A stretch of 60,000 nt of DNA from Polytrichum commune. Taxonomy: Eukaryota > Streptophyta > Polytrichopsida > Polytrichales > Polytrichaceae. The position numbers and the translations under genes were made by a program. Of the stretch, positions 13,365 through 25,600 are shown one piece after another. The DNA is taken from contig OX485803.1 in assembly GCA_950295325.1 (NCBI GenBank), forward strand, positions 44,285,554 to 44,345,553, given 5' to 3'. A model generated the notes under the pieces. The model saw only the letters and a program-made list of their open reading frames with translations. It was not told the DNA's origin and did no database searches. Positions within the stretch are counted from its first letter, which is position 1. Each line of letters starts with the position of its first letter.

Positions 13365-14367
13365 TGTCGCAACCCTTGCTAGCCCCCCCTTGACCATCTT
13401 GCCAATTTTCAATTCTAGCAAAGGTTACGAGTCGCTAACCCTTCGCATACCGCCATGCTAATGGTTAGCTCCTCTAACCCCGGACCATTAGTTCATAGGA
13501 GGGGAACCAACCCTCCTACTTTGATTTCGGGACTCACCCCTTTAATCAGTAACCAACCCCTTTTATCGGTAACCAATCCTTAGATGTGGACTTCCATCCA
13601 TGGAAGTCCAATCTTATGTTGATCATTGCATTGCCGGAGCAACACTATAACAACCCGAACCATACTAGGCAACTATGGCCTCACAATGGGCCAAAGCCCA
13701 TGGAGGCCGTGCCGTTCGGCCTCGGGTGGGTGAGGCCACACCACCTCACCCATATAAGCCTCTAGGACTTCACGCGGGGCCCCTACCCCACCGTCAACCA
13801 ACCTCTTGTCTCTCTACCAAGAGTTGGGGCCAAGTGGACATTTTCCTTTAGCTGCTGGGCCTAGAACCCCCCCCCCAGCAGCTTCAGACCATCATAACTT
13901 CCTTGTATGATGTCTGATCATAACAACCAACCACTCCATGTTCATCTACGCTTCACGTAGATGCCGATGGACTCCTCACTTGCTCCATTTGAGCAAGTCT
14001 TGAGGAAGTTATGCCTGTTTGAACCTTGGCAGCCCCGGGAATCACTCCCAGGCACTGCTGTACCAGGGCGCTGTCCCGGGACAGCGCCCCACTCAAATGG
14101 CCATAACTCCTAGCTCACACCTCCGATTGAGGTGTTCTTGAGCTTCCTAGAATCACCACGCCATGAGCTACGCATAACTCATGGCCTTACCCTTGTGCCT
14201 CCTAATCTTCGTGGGTGGGAGGCGTTCCCAACGCCCGGGGCCCTCACCCACACTAGGATCACTTGGGCCCTCTCACCAACGGCGCCACAAGTCCCGGGTG
14301 TCACTCCGGGGTCCCCCTTGTGCCCATGGTGTTTCGGGCACTCCTCCTCATGGAGAGGTGCGCGACA
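13365..14367 (+). mobile_element. Solo LTR, copy 1 (TG...CA, 5-bp TSD)
   Basis: A 1003-bp sequence beginning TGTCGCAACC and ending GTGCGCGACA. It is flanked by the 5-bp duplication CTCAT (13360-13364 and 14368-14372), the mark of LTR-retrotransposon integration. It has no internal region, so it is a solo LTR. A TATATAAG-like promoter element lies near 13752. A relative in reverse orientation with its own TSD is at 35687-36661. Small ORFs inside both copies are conserved only because the LTR is. Confidence 0.93.
14066..14089. repeat. Perfect 24-bp palindrome inside the LTR
   Basis: Two 12-base arms, GGGCGCTGTCCC and its reverse complement, meet with no spacer. The same palindrome is preserved in the inverted LTR copy (around 35961-35986). 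Confidence 0.85.
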
Positions 14368-14436
14368 CTCATGTTATACTCAAGACTTAGTACTTGGGAA
14401 CCCCTGTGGATTGGCCTTAATTGTAAACCGCATGTG

Positions 14437-14743
14437 TAGTGTCACCAACATTGTATGTAAACCTAACATTAATTGCCATTCCTTGTGAAACTTTTGGGCA
14501 TTATAGATCTACAATGTTGCCATTAGTGTCACCACTAAGTGTTTTTTCATCCAACTTTCAATCATCCATGACAATGTTTCATTGTATAATTTCTAGGATG
14601 CAAATCGTGCCAAACATTGTTTCAATAATTGGCATGAATTTCATTCAAATCTATCATCATCCATTTGACAGTACTTGTAAACCTTCTCCATGAGAAGTGT
14701 CATTAGAAAAGTTGCCACAATGACATAAAACACCACATGACAC
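14437..14743 (+). repeat. Old dispersed repeat, copy 1
   Basis: About 300 bp resembling 16273-16575 in the same order and orientation: GTGTCACCAACA, GTAAACNTNACATTA, GGGCATTA, TACAATGTTGC, CAATNNTTGGCATG, and GTCATTAGAAA. The repeat is older than its surroundings: the solo LTR lies just to its left and the TAA-flanked MITE is inserted at its right edge. Confidence 0.65.
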
Positions 14744-14746
14744 TAA

Positions 14747-15120
14747 GGGCCGGTTTACACTACGGTGGAGAAGGCCTCCGGTCGGTCAAGAATGCTTGGC
14801 CAAGACATGGTTATATGAGGCAAATGGTGGATGTGCCGGAGAAGAATTAAAGGCAATAAAATATTTTTATTGAGTTGGGCTTCTCCAGCCTCTTGAGGCC
14901 GGACAAGAAACTCCTCCTCCGGAGAAGCCCAACTCCAAAAAGTGCCGCCATGTAGGCGGCCATGTCATTTTATCATCCATGAGAAAAGTTCACCACCATT
15001 GTTTTCTTCACCTAGTGTAAACACCCACCGGTCAAGAGTTGCATTTTCGACCAATCACAACTGAGAAACGCCCTTTTTTTCATGACCGGTGGACTTCTCC
15101 ACCGTAGTGTAAACCGGCCC
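14747..15120. mobile_element. Harbinger/Tourist-like MITE, second family
   Basis: A 374-bp element with terminal inverted repeats of about 27 bp, starting GGGCCGGTTTACACTACGGT and mirrored at the right end. It is flanked by TAA on both sides (14744-14746 and 15121-15123). An inner inverted pair (GGGCTTCTCC / GGAGAAGCCC) lies near 14877-14931. It is non-coding. Confidence 0.92.
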
Positions 15121-15333
15121 TAATATATACTCTGTACTATTTAGTGTACTTCCACTCGTTTGTCCTCTGACAAGACATGGGTCACGATTTGAAGTTACAC
15201 TACACATTGCTATCAATTGTGATTGAGAATATCATGTTTTACCTATATAGTATTAATAGCTAGTGTGCACATCAAGAAATACGAACTACTTCACTTACAA
15301 ACCAACATTTATATAACTTTCTTCATGTAAGAA

Positions 15334-15336
<3 letters not shown>

Positions 15337-15380
<44 letters not shown>
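15337..15380. repeat. (GA)22 microsatellite
   Basis: An uninterrupted GA dinucleotide run of about 44 bp. Confidence 0.97.
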
Positions 15381-15384
<4 letters not shown>

Positions 15385-15731
15385 AAAATTGTCATCCTTA
15401 TTTTTAAGCAACTTTATAGATTCTAAGTTCTCAATTTATGCCAAGCCAACTACCGTTTTTCTTGAGCGGATTCGACAAAGAACGTTTGATTATACAATTT
15501 GCTTCCAGATACAATATTCATAGAACTGAACGGCGAGGTGGCTATAGTTAGAACTGTCTGCAAGATTCATTACTTCATGAAGTATCATAATTTCCATTGA
15601 ACTTGCGGCAAAGGAAGGATAAAATCAAGATTCGGTATCAATTAGGTTAAAAAAAGGGCATCCTATGCACTAGGAATAAGTCTCATGTGTTTGCCTATAT
15701 GTTTGGATATTTAATACCACCCCTATAATGA

Positions 15732-16071
15732 GCCCCGGGCTAGATCACATCTTCATTCAGCTGGGCCCTGCTCCTCCCACGCCTCCTTCACTGCATGGTC
15801 TTCATGTCCGCACCTGCGTGGGAACTCTTCCTTGCTGGGAACCAATGTGACAATACCCAGTCATAATTACAAATATTCAAGATGACAACACTTTCATTAT
15901 TCCCAAGTTAATTGATGGAGTTCCTTCACATGCCAAAGGAGCTTAATGGCTTAAGTGACTGGGTATTGTCACATTGGTTCCCAACGGGGATGCGGGCAAG
16001 AAGACCGGACAATGAAGGAGGCCTGAGAGGGGCGAAGCCTAGCTGAATGAAGATGTGATCTAGCCCGGGGC
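15732..16071. mobile_element. Fold-back element, possible Mutator-type MITE
   Basis: A 340-bp sequence with long arms. The left end GCCCCGGGCTAGATCACATC and the following TTCATTCAGCT are mirrored exactly at the right end. A second paired block (GGGAACCAATGTGACAATAC and its complement) lies inside. Flanks are CTATAATGA (15723-15731) and CTACAATGA (16072-16080), a 9-bp duplication with one mismatch, as expected of Mutator-like insertion. No coding capacity. Confidence 0.8.
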
Positions 16072-16272
16072 CTACAATGAAGGTGATTTTGTGAGTTGGA
16101 CTTCCCCTCTAGGTTTTTGTAACCTTGTGTTCGATGCAATAGTTTTCCCTTGATTTGTGTTAGGGAAATAACGTAGAAGCAAAAGGAATAACCGATGTTG
16201 GACACACTAACTATCGTATTTAGTATCACCGATTCTATTTGTATTGGTCAATACTAATTGAAAGTTGCTCAT

Positions 16273-16575
16273 GGAGTGTCACAAACACTAAATGTAAACA
16301 TGACATTATTTGTTATTCCTTGTAAAAATAGTTGGGCATTACAATGTTGCAATTACTGTCACTTACTACGTGATTTTTATCCAATTTTAGATTCCCATCT
16401 TACTTTTATTTCATAGAAGAATGTTAGGATGCAAAAAATGCCAAGTTTTGTTTCAATACTTGGCATGGATGTCATCCAAATTTCAATCATCCATGATACT
16501 AATTTGTGAACTTATTCATAAGCGGTGTCATTAGAAAGTAAACTACTATGATATAAAATACCAAGTGACACTGAG
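16273..16575 (+). repeat. Old dispersed repeat, copy 2
   Basis: The partner of 14437-14743, without the LTR and MITE insertions next to it. The segment just upstream (from about 16210, ATTTAGTATCACCGATTCTA) resembles 13087-13110. Confidence 0.6.
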
Positions 16576-16579
16576 TACA

Positions 16580-18059
16580 ATATTAGTATAGTATATAGGT
16601 GAATGCATAGTATCAATGGTTGACATCGATAAACAAACTACTAGTGAGCATCAAATCGTAACACCAATCAAGAATTCAAATTTGGTGGGTATGTCGAGGT
16701 GAGAGGATATTATTTGTAAACCCGAGTTATTATTTCAAACAACACCATTCTACAGCATGTTGATATTATAGCGATTTAGAGTAGGTATGAAGGTTTGACA
16801 TTCATAGTATATAGACCTGAATGGTATCATAAACAATACAATCTATTCATACCCTGATGTTATCAAAAAATGTGAAATCTTTATGGCATGTACCCAAATG
16901 GCATAAAAAAAGGAAAGGAAAGAAAATAAAACACAACAAAATGTAACATTGGTACTAACAACTCACAAAGTTTGTTAATATATATTTTTTCAAAACGTGA
17001 AATGTCAACAAGATGACCTCACTTGGTGATGAGCTTATTGCATGTCATCCAAAGAATGAAAAAGTCAACCTACATTAAGATTTCTCAAAACAAGCAAATT
17101 TGAGTGTTGTAGAGGACTCCCTACTGCATCTTTACATGTGCCGGAATGTAGTTTCCACGTTGGATACAAGTGGGTCTTGACGAAACTGAGCATGACATGT
17201 GGCAAATATTGAGGGAAAAAGAATTCAGTTGTGTTGGAATAGGGAGCCCTCTACGGTATACACATTTTGAGGAAAACAACTACACTAAAAAGGATTCTTG
17301 GTGTTTGATTACATTTAATGTTGTTACCATCCTACCCTACTCAACACTAATTTTCAATTCCTTGACAATTAGTGTTAAACATAAATGTGCCGTTGCCTTC
17401 CCTATTGCCACCTCCCTTTCCGTGAAGCATGGATTTCACTAGACTTGAGATTTTAGGGTTGGTGCCCCGCCTTCCTGCTCGCTAATCTTCTTATTCTTCT
17501 TCTTTTTCCTTTTTTTTCATATCCTTACTAACACTAAATTCAAACATGTAACTTTCACATATTGTCATAGTCGATATTTAGTGTTTGAGTGTACATTTAA
17601 TGTTACTTACTTTCATATGGTTATTGACATTTAGTGTATGCGTTTGTATTTAGTATATCACACACTTAATATCCTTTTGAATGTAGTGTCGTTGGACAAA
17701 AACTTTGGAAATTTATGAAACATCATATTTCTATGTGAAAAGCATCACAACAAGTGTTTTTAACACAATGTGTACCATGAACATAACATTTTAAATTGGA
17801 GAAAGCATGTCCTCTTTCTCTAGGAGTAATATAAGTTGGTCAATTCCAACTTTGAAATGCATGATGTAGAATCTTATTCAGGTGAAGCACGAATCCAAAG
17901 TGAATGGGAGAAGAGGGAATCGGGCTAGGTCTAGAAAGAGAACAAGATTCATTGGTTGAGTGATGACATAACTATTTATTCAATTGACGGTTAGTCAACT
18001 ATAAACAAGAATAAATTGGAATGTATGGGGAATGCTTAACGAAGTTGCTTGGAGATGAC
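16580..18059. other. Gene-free intergenic stretch
   Basis: AT-rich sequence with no recognisable gene. Scattered TTAGTGT / ACACTAAA words suggest decayed small repeats, but no complete element could be delimited. Confidence 0.5.
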
Positions 18060-18068
18060 AAAATCAAG
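18060..18068. repeat. Left 9-bp target-site duplication of the giant Mutator-type element
   Basis: AAAATCAAG lies immediately outside the left terminal repeat. The identical 9 bases lie immediately outside the right terminal repeat at 51390-51398. Confidence 0.93.
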
Positions 18069-18110
18069 GGGAAAAGCTATTTTGCGAGCAGTGAGCGGTG
18101 AGCGGTAAGT
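18069..18110 (+). repeat. Left terminal inverted repeat of the giant element
   Basis: Begins GGGAAAAGCTATTTTGCGAG. It carries one more 7-bp GTGAGCG-type unit than the right end. Clear similarity to the right terminus fades after about 45 bp. Confidence 0.88.
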
Positions 18111-19693
18111 TTTCTAGAATATTGAAATTTTGTCAGGTGAAACATGCCCTATGGCCGTGGTGTAGAGCTAACTTTTGAAATATTTATTGACAAATTTATT
18201 GACAAAAAGAACCTATAACCGTGGTGGAGGAACCTATATAGTATTTGTTTGCACCTTCTTGGAGGTTCAGGATATTACCTGACCACGACAATTTCATGAC
18301 AACCTCTAGCAATTTAGCAAGTAAGATTCCATCTATTGTGGTGAGGGAATCTCCAAACCCCAATGTTGCAGGCCTCACACGTAATGCCCATGAAGACCCA
18401 TCCGTTTGTATGTGTGTGTATATATATATATGAGCATAAACTTAAAATGTTGAAAGAAACTTAAAGAAAATATTAAAGAAACTGAAAATGTTGGAAGTGT
18501 TTACAACATGTTCCTCTAACAACAACACCTTACTATATACCACTCAAATATAGGTGGTTATTTAAGAAGAGCAATTGTGTTGAACATAAAACCTAGGATG
18601 ATGTCCATATTTTAAGCACAAGCCTTCTTGGTTTAACACTCAACACAACTAGGAGGTCTCGAGTCATCATTTAAAAAAATTAAATTCTTCACTTTGACTT
18701 ATTATAACCTTTGCATCTCAACTTCAATTTTGAAACATGAAATAAAAATTTTCTTGGTTCTCAGTCGCGAGCCAAATGGGAAAATTATGATCCAATCCAA
18801 TGACCACAATTCTACGTGAACTTGGAAGTTTTTGACATTAAAATTGCATATTCTAACCTCATTTGGAGTATATCTATGATCATGAGTCTAAAGTAAATTA
18901 TGTCTTAATAATTAAAAACCTAAGCGATATTAAACAATAAACTTTTTGTCACCTTCAACTCATAGTATTGCCATAATGTTTGATCCTTGATTGGGATTAA
19001 AGTTTCATGACACCTACTAAAGGGGAGAGCAAAGAAACTAATTATCATGTAGAACATGTGAATGATTGGTCTAAACCCAATTAACACCTTAATCAAGATC
19101 AAAGACCTTGAATTATTCTAGTAGAATTAACTAGAGATGGATCTATATGTACTAAAAGTTTGTTAGACCGCGTTGAAGTATGCAAGGGGAAGATATTCTT
19201 GAGCATACCAATGTCAAGTGTCGTTGGTGTACACTTTAGTCAACTTGTAGACCATTGTGTAATATAGGTGTGCACTTCATATCATTGTGGAACATACTAA
19301 TGCCGAGATATTAGTCAAGACACTTGAATGCCAAATTTCATGAGGTGACATTAATGGTGAGGTTGATGGTGAATTATTCAACCCAACATTCGCCTAAAAT
19401 CGTAAGCAAGCATTGAAAAAGTATATGAAAACGATAATAGAAGAATAGTGGAAACCCTTAAATTTCAAAGAGAAGGGTATGAACTAATAGGCCAATTATG
19501 GAATTAAGTGAACAATATCAGAAAACACGAAGTCAAAAGTTAACCTAAATCTGCAATTTTATATATGCAATCCCATAAATTCCGAAAGTAATACAAATAC
19601 AATGAATTTCATGCGGAATGAGTGCACAAACTGAAAAACCAACAGAAGAAAAACCGGTATATTAGATAGTACACAGACATTCACATGAAGCTA
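18111..19693. other. Gene-free subterminal region of the giant element
   Basis: No convincing coding sequence. It contains a short TG/TA microsatellite near 18412-18430. It probably holds the 3' flank of the leftmost gene, which runs towards this end. Confidence 0.5.
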
Positions 19694-22600
19694 TTACATC
19701 AGATCCGAATCACTGTGATCACGTGATGATGAAGACATTCTAGAATCACTAATATATGCATCAGAGGAGGCCTGACCATCTGATTCTAAAGCTTCTATAT
19801 CCAAAAACTCTAAAACTCTTCCTGGATGATATTTAGATGTAAAAGTCTGATAAGAACCTCCAGCTAGTTGATTAGCAATAACATTTGCATATGTAGGAAG
19901 TTGCCAAGACTTTGGAGGGCTGGGATAGAATTTAGGGTCACAAAAAAAAGGCCGGTGAATAGGATAGCTCAATTTATCGCATCTGCAAATGCCAATGGTA
20001 CCATGTTCATAACTCAACTTTAGAAGAAATGACAGCAAAAAACATAACACTGGTAAGAGAATTTGTGGACCATACTCACTTAGTAAACCGAGATCTCTTC
20101 ACAATCCTCTCAACGGGAATATCTTCACCCTCAGGATCCTCTACACTGGTGACACGGTCTTCAAGAGTGACTTCAGAGGCTGCTCTAGAGATAATCAATG
20201 GAGCAAGTACGGCCTCAAAAATATCTACATCAGCCTCTAATGCCGCAATGTGACGGTGCACATTGCGGCATGCATGAATGGAAGATCCTGCAAATAAAGA
20301 AGTTGGAAAAACTTAGTACAAAACCCACTATGAATTTTGTAGAACAAAACAATATTAACAATTAACCAATTGAAATGCAAGATTACAAAGACATACCGGT
20401 CGTTGCCGTGCAGTCTAGAATAATATCCCATGGGGAGCTACATGCTTCAATTAGCATTTGCATTAGAAGCACGGACTTTTCACGAGGCCCTCGCCATGGT
20501 GTGGATCCATTAGTTAGCTGGTCCTCACGAGAGACCAAGTTATGGAGAATATCATCCCGTGCAACATCCACCCCATAAGGATCCAATTCAGGGACATGGC
20601 GAAATGAAAACTTCGATGCAGGTGACCCCGGCATGCTCCTGACCGCCAATGAAATACCGAACCTCATGGTCTATAATGTACCAGACATAAAGATTAATAT
20701 TACTTTACAAAGTGAACAACATAACTGCGTGAGTATAATAGTTAGGTGGGTCTACACTCAGAACTACCTCAAGGATGAAATTGAAACTGAATGCGGTGAT
20801 CAGAAAGAAGACTTAAGCTTTATCTTACAGTTGATGCTGGATTTATTGGAGATGTAAGATGAAGGCGGTTCATTCCCCACCACTCTTTCCGAATTGCAAA
20901 ACCATACGATTTGCAATATCCAAGAATATTGGACTTCGTACTCATGCGAAAAGGGTGAAACAAAATAATTGCCCCGTCGTCGTGCAGATGTTCGTCGGCA
21001 AAGTCAAAGAGTGGTTGTAACCACTCTTTCGATTCTTGATTCCAAGCGGGAATGGACGACGGTGGGTTTGATATGCCAGGAACAGGAAGACCTTCCGGTA
21101 TATCTGCAAGAATCAAGTCCAAACAGGGATGGTCATCCGGAGAACCCTTGTAGTGCCGGGTTTTGTCTTTTGAGTGCTGCACAATCAAAGGACAACCAGG
21201 TTTGGTGTTAAAATAATCCTCCTTGCTTTGTACATTGCCTAGTACTAGCCCTTATATCAAACATATCTATACTCATTACTAACCTTATATAATACACAAA
21301 TCTAACCTCTTATCAGGTTACACTTGTTACCCACATATCTAACCATAGATCAAAGTACCTTTATGACACCCATATTCAACCTCATATCAGATTGACCTTA
21401 TAACATGCGAATATAACCTCACATCAGATTGTACTTATAACACACATATCTAACCTCATATCACACACATATCTAACCCGATATCAGATAACAGATATAG
21501 CCCAGATATCTTATCTCCCATTAGATTACAGTAATATCACCCATATTCAACCCCAGTTCAGATAGACCTTACAACACATATATCTAACCTTAGATCATAT
21601 TACACTTCTAACAAACATTTCTAACATCATATCAGAGTACACTTATAACAAGCATATCTAGATATCAATATCTACTATGATTGTAGGTAGTAGAGTTTGA
21701 ATACCAGAAAATGTGTCTCGGGACCGAGACACTCAAACTCGGCCCTGGAAAATCAGAAATGTCTAAGCTTAAATCAGATTACCCTTATACCCACAATTGC
21801 AAACTAACCTCACATCAGTTTGACCTTAATACTAGCATATCTAGACCTCACATCAGATTGCACTTGTAACCCACATATCTAACCTCACATCAGTTTGACC
21901 TTAATACTAGCATATCTAGACCTCACATCAAATTTCACTTCAAACACACATGTGTAGTCTCATATCAGAGTACCCTTATACCAAGTAAATATAGATTTCA
22001 ATATCAAATATCATTGTAGGGTTTACAGTTTGAATACCAGAAAATGTGTCTCGGGACCGAGACACTCAAACTTGGCCCTGGAAAATCAGAAATTTCTAAA
22101 CTTGCCTCATATTACCCCAATACCCAAAATTGCAAACTAACCTCATATCAGATTGCACTTGTAACCCACATATCTAACCTCACATCAGTTTGACCTTAAT
22201 ACTTGCATATCTAGACCTCACATCATATTTCAGAGAAGGTAGAATTCAGAGAGGGCGGGGATTTCACTTAAACAGTGTTCCGACTAAAAAAGTTCAAAAA
22301 TTAACATGACACCTCACCATTCATATTTCAACTCCTAATTTCCACAAACAAAATGGTACAACAAAACAAATGGCCGATTGCAAGCACAAAACAAATTGCC
22401 GAGTCCATTGAGGGCTCAGCTCGCACTCCACATGGTGTTTGGGTCCCGCATAAACTATACCCTACCAGCCTTACTCGTCAGATCCATGATTCGGTCCCGA
22501 AAAAAATTATGGCCGATTACTGAAATATGAAAAGTAGTACCTACTGAATGTTCAATGTGGACCACATTGAAATGCATAAATTTAAATGCAAACATGTTAT

Positions 22601-25600
22601 GACAAAATTAAGGAAGAGCAGTACCTTGAGCATGAATCTTTTCAACTCGTTGTAGGAAGGGGTGAATTCCTCCGTGTCACCGCCAAGAACGTCCTCCATT
22701 GAGGCGTTGAGAATGAGTTCTTGAATATGGATATCGAGCTCCTCCCCCGATGTCAAAATAGGAATTTGACTCAACTGCTCATAGGAGGAATCGCGTTTTG
22801 TTCCTCTAGAAAATGTTGGAGCATGAGAACCAGATTCATAGGTTGGACTTGGAGCAACGGGACTCTTACCTTCTAGCTCAGAATGGGGGTTCATCTTCTT
22901 TTTCCCCTTCATGGTAGTCTTCTCCAATGATTTTTGAAGTTTATCCATCTCTTTCTGTGCGGCTTTCTCCTCTGCTTCCTTTACTCTAAGCGCCTTCTTC
23001 CTATCCTCTTCTAGACGTCGGGATAGGGCCTTTGCCCTCTCATGCTCGTCTTCTATGCCCTGTAAGTCAATCATCTCAACACCAGATTCTCCAACTGCCT
23101 CCCTTGACTTCCTAAGTCCAGTTTCAAAGGAAGGAGTGAAACTAGGAGCACAGTCAAGGTACCAACCACCTCCAGTGAGATGTGAGGTGGACCATGTACG
23201 CTGTTGATTTGCTGAGAACATGCACGTGGAGTTAGACCTGTCAAGCCATGCTGAGAGGAATATAGGGAGATCTTCTTTTGTTATTGTTCCTTTTGCAAGG
23301 AGCTCGTACTTGAAATACCTGCGGGAAAGACACAACTCATCATTAAATACCTTGCAATTGACATAGCTGCCATATTAAAAACCAAAACACTATGCCAAAT
23401 CAGATGTCACTAACTAAGCTTATATCATATAACACTAACTAAGCTTATATCAGATTACCCTCGCATCATATTCCACTTATAACACACAAATCTAACCTCA
23501 TATCGGATTGACCTTAATACAAGCATATCTAGAAATCACATCAGAATGCACTTATAACACACATATCTAGCCTCATATCAGAGTACACTTATACCAAGTA
23601 TAGGTAGATATCAATAGCAACCATGTTTGTAGGTAGTAGAGTTTGAATACCAGAAAATGTGTCTCGGGACCGAGACACTCAAACTAGGCCCTGGAATTTC
23701 AGAGATTTCTAGGCTTATATGAAACTAGGCCCTAACTAAGCTTATATCAGGTTACCCAAACTAAGGTTATATCAGACTCCCCTAACTAAGATTGTATCAG
23801 ATTTCATTACCTAAGCTAATCTCAGATTGCACTAACCAAGCTTAAACCAAACTACCCTAACTAAGCTTATATCAGATGTCACTAACTAAGCTTATATCAG
23901 ATATCACTAACTAAGCTTATATCAGATTACCCTCACATCATATTACACTTATAACACACAAATCTAACCTCATATCGGATTGACCTTAATACAAGCATAT
24001 CTAGAAATCACATTAGAATGCACTTATAACACACATATCTAGCCTCATATCAGAGTACACTTATACCAAGTATAGGTAGATATCAATAGCAACCATGTTT
24101 GTAGGTAGTAGAGTTTGAATACCAGAAAATGTGTCTCGGGACCGAGACACTCAAACTAGGCCCTGGAATTTTAGAGATTTCTAGGCTTATATGAAACTAG
24201 GCCCTAACTAAGCTTATATCAGGTTACCCAAACTAAGGTTATACCAGACTCCCCTAACTAAGATTATATCAGATTTCATTACCTAAGCTAATCTCATATT
24301 GCACTAACCAAGCTTAAACCATACTACCCTAACTAAGCTTATATCAGATGTCACTAACTAAGCTTATATCATATATCACTAACTAAGCTTATATCAGATT
24401 ACCCTCACATCATATTACACTTATAACACAGAAATCTAACCTCATATCGGATTGACCTTAATACAAACATATCTAGAAATCACATTAGAATGCACTTATA
24501 ACACACATATCTACTATGATTATAGGTAGTAGAGTTTGAATACCAGAAAATGTGTCTCGGGACTGAGAGACTCAAACTCGGCCCTGGAAAATCAGAAATG
24601 TCTAAGCTTAAATCAGATTACCCTTATACCCACAATTGCAAACTAACCTCATATCAGATTGCACTTATAACCCACATATCTAACCTCACATCAGTTTGAC
24701 CTTACTACTTGAATATCTAGACATCGCATCATATTTCACTGCAAACACACATCTCTACCCTCATATCAGAGTACCCTTATACCAAGTAAATCTAGATTTC
24801 AATATCAAATATCATTGTAGGGTTTAGAGTTTGAAGACCAGAAAATGTGTCTCGGGACCGAGACACTCAAACCAGGCCCTAGAATTTCAGAGATTTCTAG
24901 GCTTATATGAAACTAGACCCTAACTAATGTCACTAACTAAGCTTATATCAGATTACCCTCACATCATATTAAACTTATAACACACAAATCTAACCTCATA
25001 TCGGATTGACCTTAATACAAGCATATCTAGAAATCACATCAGAATGCACTTATAACACACATATCTAGCCTCATATCAGAGTACACTTATAAGAAGTACC
25101 TGTAGATATCAAACATTGCTAACTAACCTTATATGAGATTAAACTTATATCAACCATATATAACCTCATATCAGATTTCACATATAACCCTTAATACAAC
25201 CAAATGTAGAGCACACACCAGATTTCACATATAACACAAATTTCTAACCTCATATCAGATTACCCTAATACCTCAAAGTGCATACTAACATCATATGAGA
25301 GTACACTTATAACACACATATAGAACTGTAGTATGAAAGGAGAGAACTCACCGAAAGATAACTCTTCGGACAATCAAGTCTGTCCCGTTAAATCCCTCAA
25401 ATTCGTGAGTTTTGTTAAAGGCCTCCTGCCCTCGGAAGAATGTGGGAAACGCGTTGTCCCATAATTTCATTCTACAGTCCTCGATGTATGCAACCAAGGT
25501 CAAGGGCTCGTTGGGTAGTGCAAAGTTGATAGCAAGTCTGTCTTGGCGCAAAGTGTCTTCAAATATAATGGAAGCCTGATCGGATATCTGTATATACAGA

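Noticed and set aside
14132-14488. 118-codon ORF, repeated on the other strand at 35653-35919
   Set aside because: Both lie in copies of the same LTR. The frame is shared because the LTR is duplicated, and it runs past the LTR end in only one copy.
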